From: Thalassolituus alkanivorans
Lineage (GTDB): Bacteria > Pseudomonadota > Gammaproteobacteria > Pseudomonadales > Oceanobacteraceae
Direction: 5' to 3'
Assembly (NCBI RefSeq): GCF_020447205.1
Contig: NZ_JAJAEL010000039.1
Coordinates: 302,627 to 366,626 of the forward strand
Length of the DNA stretch: 64,000 bases
The position numbers were made by a program, and so were the translations under genes. Every line of letters starts with the position of its first letter. Position 1 is the stretch's first letter. Below are positions 62,542 to 64,000 of the stretch, piece after piece. Under the pieces are notes generated by a model. It made no database searches. It was not told the DNA's origin and saw only the letters and a program-made list of their open reading frames with translations.

Positions 62542-62922
62542 ATGACTGACTTACCTCATCCAACCCTGATTGAGCTGGCCGCGATTCTTGCCGAAGCAAA
62601 TGATCGTGATCACTGCCTGCAATTACTGGCAAAAACCGGCTTAAATTCACAGAGCGCAGAATGCTGGGCCGATTATATGCCGCTGGCCTTTGCCCGTGCG
62701 GCCTACCGTTTTCAGTTCAGTGGACCTTACCCGCTGGATCAGGCCCGTGCCGAGCGTGGCTTGCTGCCACTGCTGGAAGATGAGGTTTACCAGCAGGCCT
62801 GGGTCTGGGCCTGCGATTGCGGCGCGATGGACAGTATCACCAGCGCACAATTCAATACCATTGTGCGTTTAAGCCCGGAGCTGGAGTTTATTAGATCTGC
62901 ATCGGGCTCAAAGATTCGCTGA
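62542..62922 (+). CDS. Hypothetical protein
   Basis: An unrecognised 126-aa soluble protein from the ATG at 62542 (CGGAGAACGTG upstream). All-helical by composition: HPTLIELAAILAEANDRDHCLQLLAKTGLNS, then LLPLLEDEVYQQAWVWACDCGAMDS. Codon use is like that of the core genes. Possibly co-transcribed with ansA. The end (SASGSKIR) is followed by a sharp change to AT-rich DNA. Confidence 0.62.
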   Translation: MTDLPHPTLIELAAILAEANDRDHCLQLLAKTGLNSQSAECWADYMPLAFARAAYRFQFSGPYPLDQARAERGLLPLLEDEVYQQAWVWACDCGAMDSITSAQFNTIVRLSPELEFIRSASGSKIR

Positions 62923-62969
62923 GAATGCCAAAGACGTAAGTGGTTTTTATATTAAGAGTCAACGCTACA

Positions 62970-63692
62970 ATGGGAAAAATATTAGATTGTTCTGACGAAA
63001 ACACAATTTGGTTGTCGGTATGTCAAATATTCGGGACAAGCAAGAAAAACTTATATGAGTTGCTGGTGAATATCGATCCATACTTGTATCGGATAATTCC
63101 AGAATATGAATTTATATATGGTAAGGTGTGTGAAGTTTTCGGGGAGCCTGATCTCGAAATAGAAACTATTTGGTTTCATGGAACAAGAACAGACAGCATA
63201 GAATCTTTTAAAACGAGAGGCATCCTTTCAAAAAGTTATGTTAAAAATAATATTGAGTCAAAAGTTAAATCTTTGGCTGTAGGCGTTTTTCCGAAAGGTA
63301 ATAATCCATTTAGTACATCCATTCAATCTAAAGATAGTACTCTGGATGAAGGCCCTTATGCCGTATTATTTAAAGAGGTTGCACTCTATTCTCCAGGGTC
63401 TTCACATAGTTACATAACATGTCCTGAAATAGTTGAGGATCTGGCAGGAAGTGTAGTGGGAGAGAACTATAAGGAAATTGTTGATCGCTATTACTCAGCT
63501 ACTAAGCCTTATATCATAGCATTTCGGATGGAAGCTGGTCGTGATGAGTTAGCTCGAGCTCTTTGGTATCTTCACTCTATGGCTGATGGTGATAGCTCAA
63601 TTGAAGCGGCGGAGTTAGCAAATACATGTTTTAACTCGAATGGTGTTGCTATAAATCCGGAGAGAATAGTTAGTTATGAAATTGTAATTTAG
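62970..63692 (+). CDS. AT-rich gene of unknown function, possible ADP-ribosyltransferase-like fold
   Basis: A 240-aa soluble protein from the ATG at 62970 (MGKILDCSDENTIWLSVC); an in-frame GTG at 62940 is an alternative. ETIWFHGTRTDSIESFKTRGILSKS (in parts; about 65-89) recalls the H-G-T motif plus downstream GI turn seen in ADP-ribosyltransferase and Tpt1/KptA-like folds; this is a weak, motif-level inference. Other segments: NPFSTSIQSKDSTLDEGPYAVLF and KPYIIAFRMEAGRDELARALWYL. It is much richer in A+T than all neighbours and abuts a repeat, so acquisition by transfer is likely. Confidence 0.65.
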   Translation: MGKILDCSDENTIWLSVCQIFGTSKKNLYELLVNIDPYLYRIIPEYEFIYGKVCEVFGEPDLEIETIWFHGTRTDSIESFKTRGILSKSYVKNNIESKVKSLAVGVFPKGNNPFSTSIQSKDSTLDEGPYAVLFKEVALYSPGSSHSYITCPEIVEDLAGSVVGENYKEIVDRYYSATKPYIIAFRMEAGRDELARALWYLHSMADGDSSIEAAELANTCFNSNGVAINPERIVSYEIVI

Positions 63693-63761
63693 GTAAGAAT
63701 AAGTTGAATTAAGCTTCTGTTCCTATGATTGGAATACGGCTGATCGGATTGCTTGAACCGG

Positions 63762-63981
63762 CGATCGTGCGGCGCCAGACAATCAGATGATTCTGCGGCC
63801 GTCAGAGCAAAACCCTGCCCCGGAGCGATGCAAATTTATTCAGGTTTTAAAAAGTCGATCCGGGGCGAATTGTTTTGCGTGCCGCATAATCATTACAGTT
63901 GTCTGGATGAAGCCGGACGCGCCGAAAAGAGAGGATCGTAAGGAGATACCTCTCCTTGCAGGGGGCCAGGGGCTTGCCCCG
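63762..63981 (-). repeat. Dispersed repeat element, copy B (inverted relative to copy A)
   Basis: The reverse complement matches 27147-27368, best over the first ~50 bp (GGGGCAAGCCCC and AAGGAGAGGTATCTCCTT hairpins), with recognisable similarity to the far end (GGCGCCGCAC against GGCACCGCAC). No consistent reading frame. The element runs to within 20 bp of the window end. The gap 63693-63761 shows nothing else. Confidence 0.7.
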
Positions 63982-64000
63982 GAAAGGCGTTTCAGATTGA

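Noticed and set aside
1..64000. Search by eye for tRNA, rRNA, riboswitch, prophage or integron integrase
   Set aside because: Nothing convincing was seen; a covariance-model scan would be needed to exclude small RNAs.

Overview
The window reads as chromosomal DNA of a Gram-negative gammaproteobacterium. Evidence includes TolC-type outer-membrane factors, HME-RND pumps, a Tat-exported PhoD phosphatase, a PhoQ-type sensor kinase with the SHSLKTPL motif, an IMPa-family metalloprotease as in Pseudomonas, SelO and NnrU. Moderate GC, many LysR/AraC/MarR/HxlR regulators and short dispersed palindromes suit a marine Oceanospirillales/Pseudomonadales-type bacterium (Thalassolituus or Oceanobacter-like). 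This is inference from gene content and the genus cannot be fixed by eye. No rRNA, tRNA, CRISPR array, integrase, transposase or replication origin was seen.

Layout. 0-5.3 kb: a phosphate-regulated PhoD phosphatase with clear Pho boxes and a large secreted amidohydrolase with ricin-type lectin repeats. 5.5-17.6 kb: ordinary metabolic and regulatory genes: two alpha/beta hydrolases, a metallo-beta-lactamase-fold enzyme, a GlxA-type regulator facing an NTF2-like protein, an SPFH/NfeD pair, a MarR regulator divergent from a rhodanese-DoxX operon with two palindromic operators, and a LysR/SDR divergent pair. 17.7-26.7 kb: an accessory island with nearly all genes on the minus strand. It holds small proteins of SMI1/KNR4, DUF5071 and unknown type, then LysE, DUF2834 and SDR genes, then (about 24.0-26.7 kb) a series of small genes separated by attC-like recombination sites. 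That last part looks like integron gene cassettes without an integrase (a CALIN) and includes an orphan SLATT membrane effector-like gene. 26.7-27.96 kb: non-coding, dense in hairpins and repeats. 28.0-33.4 kb: RluA-type pseudouridine synthase, a PrpA-like phosphatase, a ManC-type sugar nucleotide enzyme and a PhoP/PhoQ-like two-component system.

33.4-45.8 kb: two complete tripartite heavy-metal RND efflux operons in tandem on the minus strand. The first ends in a DUF3240 gene; the second begins with a His/Cys-rich CzcI-like gene. A REP-like palindrome pair lies between them. 46-52.4 kb: allantoinase PuuE, LysE exporter, LysR with a divergent quinone oxidoreductase, and a secreted lipase with an anchored partner. 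52.8-62.9 kb: an IMPa-type lipoprotein metalloprotease, a lipoprotein, an MgtC-like protein with SelO, a quinone reductase/HxlR pair, NnrU and L-asparaginase I. 62.97-63.7 kb: an AT-rich foreign-looking gene next to a repeat.

Mobile or repeated structure: a roughly 270-bp hairpin element with near-perfect terminal inverted repeats and TA at both ends occurs twice (19.7 and 59.4 kb), with a solo-end relic at 17.65 kb; this is MITE-like. A different element of about 220 bp occurs in inverted orientation at 27.15 and 63.76 kb. The least explained parts are the integrase-less attC/cassette cluster, the hairpin element family and the hairpin mosaic at 27.1-27.9 kb.
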